A DNA stretch of 64,000 nt from Pseudomonas sp. S35 (GTDB taxonomy: Bacteria > Pseudomonadota > Gammaproteobacteria > Pseudomonadales > Pseudomonadaceae). Positions 29,336 through 37,979 of this stretch are shown piece by piece. Both the position numbers and the translations under genes were made by a program. The notes beneath the pieces were generated by a model. It saw only the letters and a list, made by a program, of their open reading frames with translations, had not been told where the DNA came from and searched no databases. The stretch is taken from assembly GCF_009866765.1 (NCBI RefSeq), contig NZ_CP019431.1, forward strand, positions 5,518,001-5,582,000, written 5' to 3'. Each line of letters begins with the position of its first letter. The stretch's first letter is position 1.

Positions 29336-29677
29336 GTGAGCACGTTGCCACCCTGCCCGAAATGCAATTGCGAATACACCTACGAAGACGGCGCCCAGCT
29401 GATCTGCCCGGAATGCGCCCATGAGTGGTCCGCCAATGGCGAGGCCGAAGTGGCCGGCGATGAAACCGTGAAGAAAGACTCTGTGGGCAACGTCCTGCAG
29501 GACGGCGATACCATCACCGTGATCAAGGACCTCAAGGTCAAGGGCACGTCCCTGGTGGTCAAGGTCGGCACCAAGGTCAAGAACATCCGCCTGTGCGACG
29601 GCGACCACGATATCGATTGCAAGATCGACGGTATCGGCCCGATGAAGCTCAAGTCCGAGTTCGTGCGCAAAGTCTGA
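29336..29677 (+). CDS. YjdM/PhnA-type zinc ribbon protein
   Basis: The 113-residue protein has two CxxC pairs in [21 protein letters not shown], a zinc ribbon, followed by the conserved [18 protein letters not shown] and [12 protein letters not shown] segments. Family members were once annotated as phosphonoacetate hydrolase PhnA or as alkylphosphonate utilisation proteins, but that role is not supported. The start is GTG 29336, with an AAGGAG 6 bases upstream and a TATAAT at 29293-29298. Confidence 0.88.
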   Translation: MSTLPPCPKCNCEYTYEDGAQLICPECAHEWSANGEAEVAGDETVKKDSVGNVLQDGDTITVIKDLKVKGTSLVVKVGTKVKNIRLCDGDHDIDCKIDGIGPMKLKSEFVRKV

Positions 29678-29794
29678 ATTTGCTGCATCCATCCCGCGCC
29701 CGCCGCGGGATGGCGTTTTGCCCTCTCGCCTGACCCATCTCAATATCCACACAGAAAAACCAAGAAACTGCCAATAGACGCTTGCTATTCTACG

Positions 29795-29813
29795 AATAAG
29801 AATTATTCTCATT
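29795..29813 (+). promoter_or_regulatory. Fur box overlapping a promoter
   Basis: AATAAGAATTATTCTCATT closely matches the inverted Fur consensus of AATGATAAT-type hexamers. A TTGCTA (29782-29787) and TATTCT (29804-29809), spaced 16, place the -10 inside the box, the usual geometry for iron repression of the gene starting at 29839. Confidence 0.75.
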
Positions 29814-29838
29814 TAAACTTATCAAGGAGATGCGACCC

Positions 29839-30096
29839 ATGACTTATTTGATAGATGCCTGGCTGGACCGGCCACACCCTTACCTGCGGATCCTGCATCG
29901 GGAAACCGGTGAAGTCTGTGCGGTACTGGAAGAAGAAGCGCTGAATGAATTGCAGGACCAGGGCGACCTGGACGTCAATGGCCTGAGTTCAAGCGAACCC
30001 GGTGTGCTGAAAGAGGTGGTGCGTAATCTGTTCCTGTTTTGCTACGCCCGAGCGTTGCGCCCGGCGACGGACCTCAATGGCAAGTTTCATCCATGA
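29839..30096 (+). CDS. Small iron-regulated protein of unknown function (P. aeruginosa PA4570-like)
   Basis: The 85-residue acidic protein begins MTYLIDAWLDRPHPYLRILHR. It has no signal peptide or membrane segment. ATG 29839 follows AAGGAG by about 10 bases. The position between ispB and the FKBP gene is that of PA4570 in P. aeruginosa, a gene known to be induced by iron starvation, and the Fur box upstream agrees. The function is unknown. Confidence 0.82.
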   Translation: MTYLIDAWLDRPHPYLRILHRETGEVCAVLEEEALNELQDQGDLDVNGLSSSEPGVLKEVVRNLFLFCYARALRPATDLNGKFHP

Positions 30097-30130
30097 ATAA
30101 CCGCGCAAAACCTGAATGCACTGCGCTTGC

Positions 30131-30217
30131 TGTGGGAGCCGGGCTTGCCCGCGATGCAGGCGACTCGGTCTGAAGTTACACCGAGTGGATGCCATCGCAG
30201 GCAAGCCAGCTCCTACA
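30131..30217. repeat. REP doublet
   Basis: TGTGGGAGCCGGGCTTGCCCGCGATG (30131-30156) faces an imperfect complement at 30193-30217, with a CACTCGGTG-type inner repeat. It lies between the small Fur-box gene and fklB, which converge. Confidence 0.65.
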
Positions 30218-30233
30218 TAAAGCCAAGCAGGTC

Positions 30234-30851
30234 TTACAGAACGTCGAGCAGCTCGACGTCGAACACCAGAACGCTGTGCGGCGGGATGCTGCCAACGCCT
30301 TGAGCGCCGTAAGCCAGTTCGCTCGGCACGTACAGGCGCCATTTGCTGCCGGCATTCATCAGTTGCAGGGCTTCGGTCCAACCGGCAATCACGCCGCCAA
30401 CCGGGAATTCTGCTGGCTGGCCACGCTCGTAGGAGCTGTCGAACACAGTGCCGTCGATCAGGGTGCCGTGGTAGTGGGTACGGACTTGATCTTCACGGGT
30501 CGGCTTGGCGCCTTCACCGGCAGTCAGCACTTCAAATTGCAGGCCGGAAGCCAGGGTGGTGATGCCATCACGCTTGGCGTTTTCAGCCAGGAAGGCCAGG
30601 CCAGCGCCAGCAGCGGCTTCAGCCTTGGCGGCAGCTTCGGCTTGCATGACTTCACGGATAACCTTGAAGCTGGCAGCCATTTGCTCTTGATCAACGCGGC
30701 TTGGCTTGCCGGCAAACGCGTCGGTCAGGCCAGCCAGGATCGCGTCCAGGCTCACACCCGGTGGCGGGTTGTCGCGCAGTTGGTCGCCCAACTGACGGCC
30801 GATACCGTAGCTGACGCGGGTTTCGTCTGTGGACAGATTAACTTCGGACAT
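30234..30851 (-). CDS. fklB: FKBP-type peptidyl-prolyl cis-trans isomerase
   Basis: The 205-residue protein has an N-terminal helical dimerisation region (about 1-95; VSYGIGRQLGDQL) and a C-terminal FKBP domain (VRTHYHGTLIDGTVFDSSYERG, VIAGWTEALQLM, WRLYVPSELAYG). No signal peptide is seen, so it is FklB-like and cytoplasmic. ATG 30851 matches the family start MSEVNLSTDETRVSYGIG; longer in-frame starts to 31052 were rejected. Confidence 0.92.
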   Translation of the reverse strand: MSEVNLSTDETRVSYGIGRQLGDQLRDNPPPGVSLDAILAGLTDAFAGKPSRVDQEQMAASFKVIREVMQAEAAAKAEAAAGAGLAFLAENAKRDGITTLASGLQFEVLTAGEGAKPTREDQVRTHYHGTLIDGTVFDSSYERGQPAEFPVGGVIAGWTEALQLMNAGSKWRLYVPSELAYGAQGVGSIPPHSVLVFDVELLDVL

Positions 30852-31099
30852 GAAGAGGCTCCGCTGTAGGACAACGCGATTTCCCGCGCTGTCCAAAACT
30901 AAAAGGGCCCGCAGACTAGCACACAAGACCGCCCCTTGATGAGCCCTCAGTGGTGCTGCACACCGCTGGCGACCCTTCGTCGCACTCGCAATAAAAGCCC
31001 CTTCAGATTCACCTCTGGCCGCCGATACAGCGCTACACCTTGGCTGGCTCAAATAACAACACCGTCCAGCAAACAGACATCACTCTTGCGGAGCAATCG

Positions 31100-33019
31100 A
31101 TGAACAGCTGGTTCGGTAACATCAGCGTCAACCTCAAACTGGGCCTGGGCTTCGGCCTGGTACTCGTTCTGACCTCAATCCTGGCCCTCACCGGCTGGAC
31201 CAGCCTGGGCGGCCTGATCGACCGCAGCAACTGGATGAGCGACATCACCCAGCTCAACGCGTCGCTGACCAAACTGCGCATCGTGCGCCTGCAATACATG
31301 CTGGCCAACGGCGATGAAGCCGTGGCGCAGAACGTGCAGACCAGCCTGGATGCCTTCGCTGCCCAGCAACAGAAGCTGTTGGACAGCTTCAAGAGCCCGG
31401 AAAACCTCAAGCTGCTCAACGAGCAGAAAGCGGTGATCACGGCTTACCAGCAGTCCCTGAACAAAATGCGCGAGGCCTACCGTAACGGCAATGCCTCCCG
31501 CCAAGTGATGGGTGACAAGGCCGACAGCGCCAACACCCAGATCGACGCGCTGGAAGCCATCTTGAAGCAGATGCCTGACAGCGCCGAGCACCTGGCTCAG
31601 TTCCAGGCCGTGGCCGACGCCAAGATGCAATTCCAGCTGGCCCGCTACGAAGTGCGCGGCTACACCGGCAACGTCAACCCGGACACCGAAGCCCGCGCTG
31701 CGGCCCAGATCGACAAAGCCATTGCCGGCTTGAAAGACCTCAGCACCGCGTTTGGCGCCAGCCAGCAAAGCGCGTTGAGCGCGCTGGAAACCGCCCTGGG
31801 CGCGTACCGGACCGCCGTGCAGAACTACAAGACGGCAAACGCCAACATTGTCGCCGCCCGTGCCGAAATGACTACCCAGGGCGCTGATATCGTGAGCATC
31901 AGCGACAAGCTCTACGATATCCAACTGGACCGCCGCGACGCCGAAAGCGCCCAGGCCCGTAGCCTGCAATTGATCAGCACCCTGCTGGCCCTGCTGGTTG
32001 GCATCATTGCCGCATGGGTCATCACCCGCCAGATCACTCGCCCGATCCAGGAAACCCTGGCCGTGGTGGAGCGCATTGCCTCCGGCGACCTGAGCCACAA
32101 CATCCAGGTGACCCGCCGCGACGAACTGGGCGTGCTGCAACAAGGCATCCAGCGCATGGGCACCACCTTGCGTGAATTGATCAGCGGTATTCGTGACGGC
32201 GTGACCCAGATCGCCAGCGCCGCCGAGGAACTGTCGGCCGTGACCGAACAGACCAGCGCCGGCGTGAACAGCCAGAAGATCGAGACCGATCAAGTGGCCA
32301 CCGCGATGCATGAAATGACCGCCACCGTGCAGGAAGTTGCGCGCAACGCCGAACAGGCTTCCCTGGCCGCTGCCGATGCCGACGGCCAAGCCCGTGCAGG
32401 CGACAAAGTGGTGGCCGAAGCCATCGCCCAGATCGAACGCCTGGCTGCCGAAGTGGCGCGTTCCACCGACGCCATGAGCCACCTGCAACAAGAGAGCAAC
32501 AAGATCGGCAGCGTGATGGACGTGATCAAGGCCGTGGCCGAACAGACCAACCTGCTGGCCCTCAACGCCGCCATCGAAGCCGCGCGTGCCGGTGAAGCCG
32601 GTCGTGGGTTTGCCGTGGTCGCCGACGAAGTGCGTGGCCTGGCCCAGCGCACGCAAAAATCCACCGAAGAAATCGAAGGCCTGGTCGCCGGTTTGCAGAA
32701 CGGTACCCAGCAAGTGGCCAACGTGATGAACAACAGCCGCAGCCTCACCGACAGCAGCGTGGAGCTGACGCGCAAGGCCGGTGTCTCCCTGGAGAACATC
32801 ACCCGTACGGTGTCGAACATCCAGTCGATGAACCAGCAGATCGCTGCCGCCGCCGAGCAACAAAGCGCCGTGGCCGAAGAGATCAGCCGCAGTATCGTCA
32901 ATGTGCGTGATGTGTCGGAACAGACCGCCACCGCCAGTGACGAGACCGCTAAGTCGAGTGTGGAACTGGCACGCCTGGGCAGCCAGTTGCAGCAGATGGT
33001 CAGCCATTTCCGGGTTTAA
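31100..33019 (+). CDS. Methyl-accepting chemotaxis protein with a long (HBM-type) helical sensor
   Basis: The 639-residue receptor has TM1 (about 13-34), a periplasmic part of about 250 residues that is all helical, TM2 (about 290-308), a HAMP domain, and the signalling hairpin with the conserved tip [20 protein letters not shown]. The sensor length and helical pattern fit the helical bimodular domain of receptors such as P. putida McpS rather than the shorter 4HB type. ATG 31100 has GGAG 8 bases upstream. The ligand is unknown. Confidence 0.9.
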   Translation: MNSWFGNISVNLKLGLGFGLVLVLTSILALTGWTSLGGLIDRSNWMSDITQLNASLTKLRIVRLQYMLANGDEAVAQNVQTSLDAFAAQQQKLLDSFKSPENLKLLNEQKAVITAYQQSLNKMREAYRNGNASRQVMGDKADSANTQIDALEAILKQMPDSAEHLAQFQAVADAKMQFQLARYEVRGYTGNVNPDTEARAAAQIDKAIAGLKDLSTAFGASQQSALSALETALGAYRTAVQNYKTANANIVAARAEMTTQGADIVSISDKLYDIQLDRRDAESAQARSLQLISTLLALLVGIIAAWVITRQITRPIQETLAVVERIASGDLSHNIQVTRRDELGVLQQGIQRMGTTLRELISGIRDGVTQIASAAEELSAVTEQTSAGVNSQKIETDQVATAMHEMTATVQEVARNAEQASLAAADADGQARAGDKVVAEAIAQIERLAAEVARSTDAMSHLQQESNKIGSVMDVIKAVAEQTNLLALNAAIEAARAGEAGRGFAVVADEVRGLAQRTQKSTEEIEGLVAGLQNGTQQVANVMNNSRSLTDSSVELTRKAGVSLENITRTVSNIQSMNQQIAAAAEQQSAVAEEISRSIVNVRDVSEQTATASDETAKSSVELARLGSQLQQMVSHFRV

Positions 33020-33020
33020 T

Positions 33021-33057
33021 AAACCAAAAAGCCGCCTTGGGATTAACCGAGGCGGCT
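33021..33057 (-). terminator. Rho-independent terminator of the minus-strand RNA locus
   Basis: AGCCGCCT (33030-33037) pairs perfectly with AGGCGGCT (33050-33057). The T-tract TTTTT occurs only on the minus strand, so it ends a leftward transcript coming from the 33.1-33.4 kb region, where no gene has been called. The plus strand has no T-tract after the stem. Confidence 0.75.
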
Positions 33058-33071
33058 CCACCTCTCAGACC

Positions 33072-33170
33072 TTACCGGTCATCGAAGCTGTCCCGCAGGA
33101 ACTTCCATACGTGATAAGCACGCAGGCAGTTCACTACGAGGCTCCACGTACGTCGTGCAAACTTGGACAT
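33072..33170 (-). CDS. 32-residue peptide ORF inside the RNA locus
   Basis: ATG at 33170-33168, preceded by CACGGAGGGCCGAGT with GGAGG 7-9 bases before the start, opens 32 codons ending in TAA (33074-33072). The peptide starts MSKFARRTWSLVVNCLRAYH and is basic at the N-terminus, aromatic and hydrophobic in the middle (WSLVV, YHVWKFL), and acidic at the end. It could be a membrane-active peptide, a leader peptide or part of a dual-function RNA. It lies 15 bp before the terminator stem. Translation is not proven. Confidence 0.45.
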   Translation of the reverse strand: MSKFARRTWSLVVNCLRAYHVWKFLRDSFDDR

Positions 33171-33234
33171 ACTCGGCCCTCCGTGAGTTAGGCCTTACCT
33201 CCAGCGCACTTACCGGAACATGTGAGCCTTCGGA

Positions 33235-33257
33235 TGCGGGTCATCGCTTCCAGTGAG
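33235..33257. repeat. 23-bp motif, copy 1
   Basis: This motif (TGCGGGTCATCGCTTCCAGT plus GAG) recurs at 33543-33565 with 21 of 23 bases identical. It overlaps the long-range helix of the RNA candidate. Confidence 0.6.
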
Positions 33258-33542
33258 GTGGCCGGGCTAATGGGCCTCCCGCATTAATCCGGCACGGATT
33301 ACTAGCCCGTGGCGGTTGGTCCAGAATTCGCGCGCACGCCCGGATCACCTCACATCGACAAACGTAGAACGGGGCGGAGCCTAACCAAAATCCCAGTCGA
33401 AGGTGTGACCAACGACGCTCAGATACCAATATAATTCGATAGATTCATTGCGAATTTTTACAGAACAAAAAGGCAAGAGAAATCATCAACAATGATAATC
33501 CGCTGGCCTTGCGAGATGATAAGACCGGCGGTAGTATCCGCC

Positions 33543-33565
33543 TGCGGGTCAGCGCTTCCTGTGAG
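33543..33565. repeat. 23-bp motif, copy 2
   Basis: This is the second copy of the motif at 33235-33257, 308 bp away in the same orientation. It lies upstream of the candidate RNA promoter, followed on the minus strand by a GGCGG/CCGCC hairpin. Confidence 0.6.
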
Positions 33566-33599
33566 ACCGCAACCCCAGTCGTAAACCGGGATTGCAATA

Positions 33600-33627
33600 A
33601 AAAACCGCCCTACTAAGGCGGTTTTTT
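33600..33627. terminator. Bidirectional terminator after the VOC gene
   Basis: AACCGCC (33603-33609) and GGCGGTT (33617-33623) form a perfect stem flanked by A-rich and T-rich runs, so both strands end in U-tracts. It closes the gntP operon on the minus strand. Confidence 0.8.
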
Positions 33628-33646
33628 AGTGCCTGGGATTTGCCCC

Positions 33647-34015
33647 TCAGCCCTCGCCTTCCTCGACAAACACCACCCGATTGCCAAACGGATCCTTGAT
33701 GCTCATCTCCCGCGAGCCCCACGGCGTTTCTTCGACGCTCGGCTTGGCATAACGGTAGTCCTTCACCTGCAATTGCTGCTGGTAGGCGTCCACGCCCTGC
33801 GCCTGGATCCGCACCGCAGCACCCGGCGATGCATCGCCGTGATGCTCGGACAAATGCAGCACGCATTCACCCAACGACACTTGCAGGTACAGCGGGTAAT
33901 TCGCCTCGAAACGATGCTGCCAATCGACTTTGAACCCGAGGAAATCCACATAGAATTCCAACGCTTTGGTCTCGTCGAAAATCCGCAGGATCGGGGTGAC
34001 TTTTCCTAAGTGCAT
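33647..34015 (-). CDS. VOC/glyoxalase-fold (bleomycin resistance-like) protein
   Basis: The 122-residue protein starts MHLGKVTPILRIFDETKALEFYVDFLGFKVDW and ends with the IKDPFGNRVVFVEE strand, the pattern of the glyoxalase/bleomycin-resistance superfamily. Its length and single domain imply a dimer. It begins 29 bp after the D-aminoacylase stop, so it is probably the last gene of that operon. The function, whether metal enzyme or binding protein, is not resolved. Confidence 0.82.
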   Translation of the reverse strand: MHLGKVTPILRIFDETKALEFYVDFLGFKVDWQHRFEANYPLYLQVSLGECVLHLSEHHGDASPGAAVRIQAQGVDAYQQQLQVKDYRYAKPSVEETPWGSREMSIKDPFGNRVVFVEEGEG

Positions 34016-34044
34016 GGCAACCGCTCCGTGTAAAAGATCGCCCA

Positions 34045-35508
34045 CTATAAAGGCGAAAATCCCCGACGCAAATCCCCACTGCGCGCCAGGAACCGACCCG
34101 GTCGCTGACCGTTCGCCTGCCCGTCGCTGTAGCTCAACACGCCATTGACCCACACGCCGTCAATGCCCTCTGCCGCCCGTTCTGGCGTTTTGAAATCCGC
34201 CACATCCCGCACCCTCAACGCATCGAACAACACCAGGTCCGCCCAGTGCCCTTCACGAATTTCTCCGCGCTGCGACAAACCAAAACGCGCCGCCGATAAA
34301 CCGGTCATCTTGTGCACGGCGGTGTGCAACGGGAAGAGCCCCACATCCCGGCTGAAATGCCCCAGCACCCGTGGAAATGCGCCCCACAAACGCGGGTGCG
34401 GGAACGGATCTTCCGGCAAGCCATCGGAGCCCACCATCGACAGTGGATGCGCCAGGATGCGCCGCACATCCGCCTCATCCATGCCGTAATACACCGCCCC
34501 GGCCGGTTGCAGGCGGCGCGCGGCGTCCATCAGCGAAACGCCCCACTCACCCGCAATGTCCTGCAAGTCGCGCCCGCCCATCTGCGCGTGTGGCATGGAC
34601 CAGGTGATGGTGATGCGAAACGCATCGGTCACTTGCTTCAAGTCCAGGGTCGAAGAACTGGCCGCATAGGGATAACAATCACACCCCACCGGATGGGTTT
34701 TCGCCGCCAGCTCCAGCGCTGCCAGCAGTTGCGGGCTACGCCCCCAGTTCCCCGCCCCTGCGCATTTGAGGTGGGAAATAATCACTGGCGCCCTGGCATG
34801 CCGACCGATCAAAAACGCTTCGTCCATCGCTTCCAGTACCGGTTCGAATTCGCTGCGCAGATGGGTGGTGTACACCGCTCCGTAGGCCGTCAGTTCTTCG
34901 CTGAGTTGCAGCACTTCATCGGTCTCGGCGTTGAACGCACTGGCGTAGGCCAGGCCTGTGGATAAACCGAGTGCACCGGCTTCAAGGCTCTGTTGCAACT
35001 GCACGCGCATGGCCGCGATTTCACCCGGCGTGGCCGTGCGGTGCAGGTCGTCCATGTGGTTGCTGCGCAGCGCGGTGTGGCCGATCAGCGCCGCGACGTT
35101 GACGGCCGGGTGGGCGTTTTCCACGGCGCGGCGGTAATCGCTGAAACGCGGGTAGGTGAACGCCTCACGCGTGCCCAGCAGGTTCATCGGGTCGGGCGGG
35201 TCGCTGCGCAGACTGACCGGCGAAGCGCTGATGCCGCAATTGCCGACAACCACGGTGGTCACGCCCTGGCTGAGTTTGGGCAGCATCTGTGGGTGGCGGA
35301 TCACCACGGTGTCATCGTGGGTGTGCACGTCGATAAAGCCTGGCGTCAATACGCGACCGGTGGCGTCTATTTCATGCTCGGCCGTTGCAGCAGACAGATC
35401 ACCGATTGTCTCGATACGCCCGTCGCGCACCCCCACATCCGCGAGGTAACCCGGGGTATTGCTGCCATCGATGACCAGCGCCTGGCGAATCAGCGTGTCG
35501 TACTTCAT
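34045..35508 (-). CDS. N-acyl-D-amino-acid deacylase (D-aminoacylase)
   Basis: The 487-residue amidohydrolase has the N-terminal metal motif GFIDVHTHDD, then GNCGIS, HLRSE, the ISHLKCAG lysine region and HP/MVGSDGLPED near the C-terminus. These are the marks of the zinc D-aminoacylases that remove acyl groups from N-acyl-D-amino acids. GGAGATTGAA precedes ATG 35508, one base after the rpiR stop, so translation is coupled. With a GntP permease upstream, uptake and deacylation of N-acyl-D-amino acids is the likely pathway. Confidence 0.9.
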   Translation of the reverse strand: MKYDTLIRQALVIDGSNTPGYLADVGVRDGRIETIGDLSAATAEHEIDATGRVLTPGFIDVHTHDDTVVIRHPQMLPKLSQGVTTVVVGNCGISASPVSLRSDPPDPMNLLGTREAFTYPRFSDYRRAVENAHPAVNVAALIGHTALRSNHMDDLHRTATPGEIAAMRVQLQQSLEAGALGLSTGLAYASAFNAETDEVLQLSEELTAYGAVYTTHLRSEFEPVLEAMDEAFLIGRHARAPVIISHLKCAGAGNWGRSPQLLAALELAAKTHPVGCDCYPYAASSSTLDLKQVTDAFRITITWSMPHAQMGGRDLQDIAGEWGVSLMDAARRLQPAGAVYYGMDEADVRRILAHPLSMVGSDGLPEDPFPHPRLWGAFPRVLGHFSRDVGLFPLHTAVHKMTGLSAARFGLSQRGEIREGHWADLVLFDALRVRDVADFKTPERAAEGIDGVWVNGVLSYSDGQANGQRPGRFLARSGDLRRGFSPL

Positions 35509-35509
35509 T

Positions 35510-36370
35510 TCAATCTCCAAGCGGTAGGCTATCGGGCCCGCCGCGATAATCGTCCAGGGCCAGTTTGATCCGGCGCAGGCGTTCCTGGTTGTCGTCCGGC
35601 TGGGCCAGCGCCAGCTCGGTGGCAAGCAGGTCGATGGCCAACAACATGCCGTAGCGCGCCGCCGTGGGTTTGTAGATAAAACTGGTTTCGGCCGGTTGCA
35701 GCGGCAGCAGCACGTCCGCCAACTGCGCCAGCGGGGAATCGGCCAGGGTGATGGCGATGATGCGTGCATCGTAGCTGCGGGCCAGTGCCACTACGTCCAG
35801 CAGTTCGGGGGTCAGGCCGGTGAGCGAGCAGACGATCAACGCATGCTGCGGGCCCAGGGTGGCGGCCGTGACGCGCATCATCACCGGGTCGTGACAGGCG
35901 GCAATCGGATAACCCAGGCGGACCAGGCGCACCTGCAACTCGTCGCTGCACAGGCTCGACGGGCCACCCATGCCGAATGCGTGGATCATCCGCGCCTGAC
36001 CCAGCAGGCTGACGGCATCGGCAAAACACGCCTGGCTGAACCCGGACAAATGCTGACGCAACGTCGCCTCGATATCGCCGAGGATCTGCCGGTGGAACGC
36101 CGACTGTTCGGGTAACCCCGCCGGGTCCAGGAAGCGGCTGCCGACCCCGCTGGCCTGGGCCAGTTGCAGGCGCAAATCGCGCAGATCGCGGCAGCCGACG
36201 CTGCGGGCAAAGCGCGACAAGGTGGCCGTACTCACCTCGGCGCGTTGGGACAATTCCTCCAGGCTGGCCGATGCGGCAAAGCCAACGTCATCGAGCATCA
36301 GTTGGGCGATACGCCCTTCGCCGGCGCTGAAAGACGCCTGGCGGGCGCGGATCTGGTAGAGGATGTCCAT
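35510..36370 (-). CDS. MurR/RpiR-family transcriptional regulator
   Basis: The 286-residue protein has an N-terminal RpiR helix-turn-helix (about 1-75; LEELSQRAEVSTATLSRFARSVGC) and a C-terminal SIS domain (about 125-260; MIHAFGMGGPSSLCSDELQ) that normally binds a phosphosugar or amino sugar. GGAG is 5 bases before ATG 36370. The gene lies between the permease and deacylase genes of one operon and is their probable local regulator. Confidence 0.9.
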   Translation of the reverse strand: MDILYQIRARQASFSAGEGRIAQLMLDDVGFAASASLEELSQRAEVSTATLSRFARSVGCRDLRDLRLQLAQASGVGSRFLDPAGLPEQSAFHRQILGDIEATLRQHLSGFSQACFADAVSLLGQARMIHAFGMGGPSSLCSDELQVRLVRLGYPIAACHDPVMMRVTAATLGPQHALIVCSLTGLTPELLDVVALARSYDARIIAITLADSPLAQLADVLLPLQPAETSFIYKPTAARYGMLLAIDLLATELALAQPDDNQERLRRIKLALDDYRGGPDSLPLGD

Positions 36371-36383
36371 TAGGGCTCCAGGG

Positions 36384-37733
36384 TCAGAGGATGCACGACA
36401 GACCGTACGTAAGACCGAAGGCAACCACCGAGATCAGGGTCTCCAGCACGGTCCAGGTCTTGAAGGTCTGGATCACCGTCATATTGAAGTATTCCTTGAT
36501 CAGCCAGAAGCCGCCGTCATTGACGTGGGAAAAGATCACCGAACCGGCGCCTGTGGCCAGCACCAACAACTCAGGGTGTGGATAACCCAAGCCCAGCGCC
36601 ACAGGCGCGACCACGCCGGACGCGGTGGTCATCGCGACAGTGGCCGAGCCGGTAGCAATACGCATCAACGCGGCGAACAACCAACCCATCACCAAGGGCG
36701 ACAACTGGAACGCATTGGCCAGGCCGAGAATTTCATGGGTGACGCCGGCGTCCACCAGGATGCGGTTCAACCCACCGCCCGCGCCCACCAGCAAGGTGAT
36801 GCTGGCGGTGGGCGCCAGGCACTCATTGGTGAATTTGAGGATCGATTCGCGGTTGAAGCCCTGGGCCAGGCCCAAGGTCCAGAAACTCACCAGGGTCGCC
36901 ACCAGCAACGCGATGACCGAGTTGCCGATAAACAGCAGGAACTGGTTGAAGCCGGTCCCCGGCGTAGAGATTACGTTGGCCCAACCGCCGATCATCATCA
37001 GCACCACCGGCAACAGGATCGTGCCCATGGTCAGCGCAAAGCTCGGCAGACGGGTACGTGGCTCACGCTCGATAAACTGGCGCTCCAGCGGGTTTTCCGC
37101 AGGCAGGTGGATGTACGGCACGATGAACTTGGCGTAGACCGGGCCGGCAATGATCGCCGTGGGGATACCGATCAAAATCGCATACAGCACGGTCTGCCCC
37201 ACCGATGCGTTATACGCCAGCACCGCCATCATCGCCGCCGGGTGCGGCGGCACCAGCGCGTGCACCACCGACAACCCAGCGACCATCGGCAGGCCGACCA
37301 TCAAGATCGACACACCGACGCGCCGCGCCACGGTAAACGCGATGGGCACCAGCAACACAAAACCCACCTCGAAAAACAGCGGCAACCCTACCAGAAAGGC
37401 AATGCACACCATCGCCCAGTGGGCGTTGCGCTCGCCGAAACGGTTGATCAAGGTGCGCGCCACCTGCTCGGCGCCGCCAGACTCGGCCATCATCTTGCCA
37501 AGCATGGTGCCCAGCGCCACAACGAGCGCGATATGCCCCAGGGTCTTGCCGACACCTGCCTCATACGAGCCCATGATGGTGTCCGCCGGCATCCCGGCCA
37601 TCAGCGCCAGGCCAATGGACACCAGGGTGATGACGATAAACGGGTTGAGTCGGTAACGTGCAATCAGCACGATCAAAGCAATGATGGCGATGGCAGCGTA
37701 TGCCAACAGCCCGAAGCCCGGTGATGCGGCCAT
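36384..37733 (-). CDS. GntP-family permease
   Basis: The 449-residue membrane protein has about twelve or more hydrophobic segments and GntP-family motifs such as GLPLFFEVGFVLLVPI, VPPHPAAMM and the late GSVIFSHVNDGGFWL. The family moves gluconate and related acids, and D-serine in DsdX. Beside an RpiR regulator and a D-aminoacylase, an N-acyl-D-amino acid or D-amino acid substrate is more likely than gluconate. GAGGAG stands before ATG 37733. Confidence 0.88.
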   Translation of the reverse strand: MAASPGFGLLAYAAIAIIALIVLIARYRLNPFIVITLVSIGLALMAGMPADTIMGSYEAGVGKTLGHIALVVALGTMLGKMMAESGGAEQVARTLINRFGERNAHWAMVCIAFLVGLPLFFEVGFVLLVPIAFTVARRVGVSILMVGLPMVAGLSVVHALVPPHPAAMMAVLAYNASVGQTVLYAILIGIPTAIIAGPVYAKFIVPYIHLPAENPLERQFIEREPRTRLPSFALTMGTILLPVVLMMIGGWANVISTPGTGFNQFLLFIGNSVIALLVATLVSFWTLGLAQGFNRESILKFTNECLAPTASITLLVGAGGGLNRILVDAGVTHEILGLANAFQLSPLVMGWLFAALMRIATGSATVAMTTASGVVAPVALGLGYPHPELLVLATGAGSVIFSHVNDGGFWLIKEYFNMTVIQTFKTWTVLETLISVVAFGLTYGLSCIL

Positions 37734-37800
37734 GCGGTACTCCTCGGAAAGGGTCACGTCGAGTTGGTTGTGAAACTCATAAATCATTACCGAGCAGCGT

Positions 37801-37817
37801 TTTCAAACTTTATGAAA
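37801..37817. promoter_or_regulatory. Candidate RpiR operator
   Basis: TTTCA-N7-TGAAA is a perfect inverted repeat in an AT-rich stretch 68 bp before the gntP start, similar in form to many RpiR-family sites. Confidence 0.5.
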
Positions 37818-37979
37818 GTAATTTTCGCCCACAGACAAGCCCTGTCGCGTTGGGATATGCCCACCGCCTGCGTATGAAAATTTGGGGGGTGTTCTTACAT
37901 GAAGATCAGACAAGGCCGGAAACTCAACTCACGCGGTTGAGTCATAGAATGCACATCCACTGTTGCCAGGAACATCGAC

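Larger units (their letters stand above)
33058..33440 (-). ncRNA. Candidate structured RNA of unknown type, carrying a short ORF near its 3' end
   Basis: This stretch ends in a minus-strand terminator. It contains a long-range helix in which 33253-33260 plus 33262-33267 pair with 33346-33353 plus 33338-33343 (8 + 6 bp, perfect). Inside are CACGG/CCGTG and TAATG/CATTA hairpins. A TATATT near 33430 on the minus strand may be the -10, but the -35 is weak. The 3' end holds a 32-codon ORF with a good ribosome site. I do not recognise a known family. Confidence 0.5.

Noticed and set aside
29165..30217. Regularly repeated palindromes that might be read as a CRISPR-like array
   Set aside because: They are paired REP hairpins of two families, irregularly spaced, with no array structure and no cas genes in the window.
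31175..33061. A 628-codon open frame antisense to the chemoreceptor gene
   Set aside because: Its product is low-complexity His/Gly-rich sequence with no family features; the plus-strand chemoreceptor is unambiguous.
33462..33510. AATCATCAACAATGATAAT as a Fur box for a PrrF-like RNA
   Set aside because: Only part of the sequence fits the Fur hexamers, and no PrrF-like core was found downstream.
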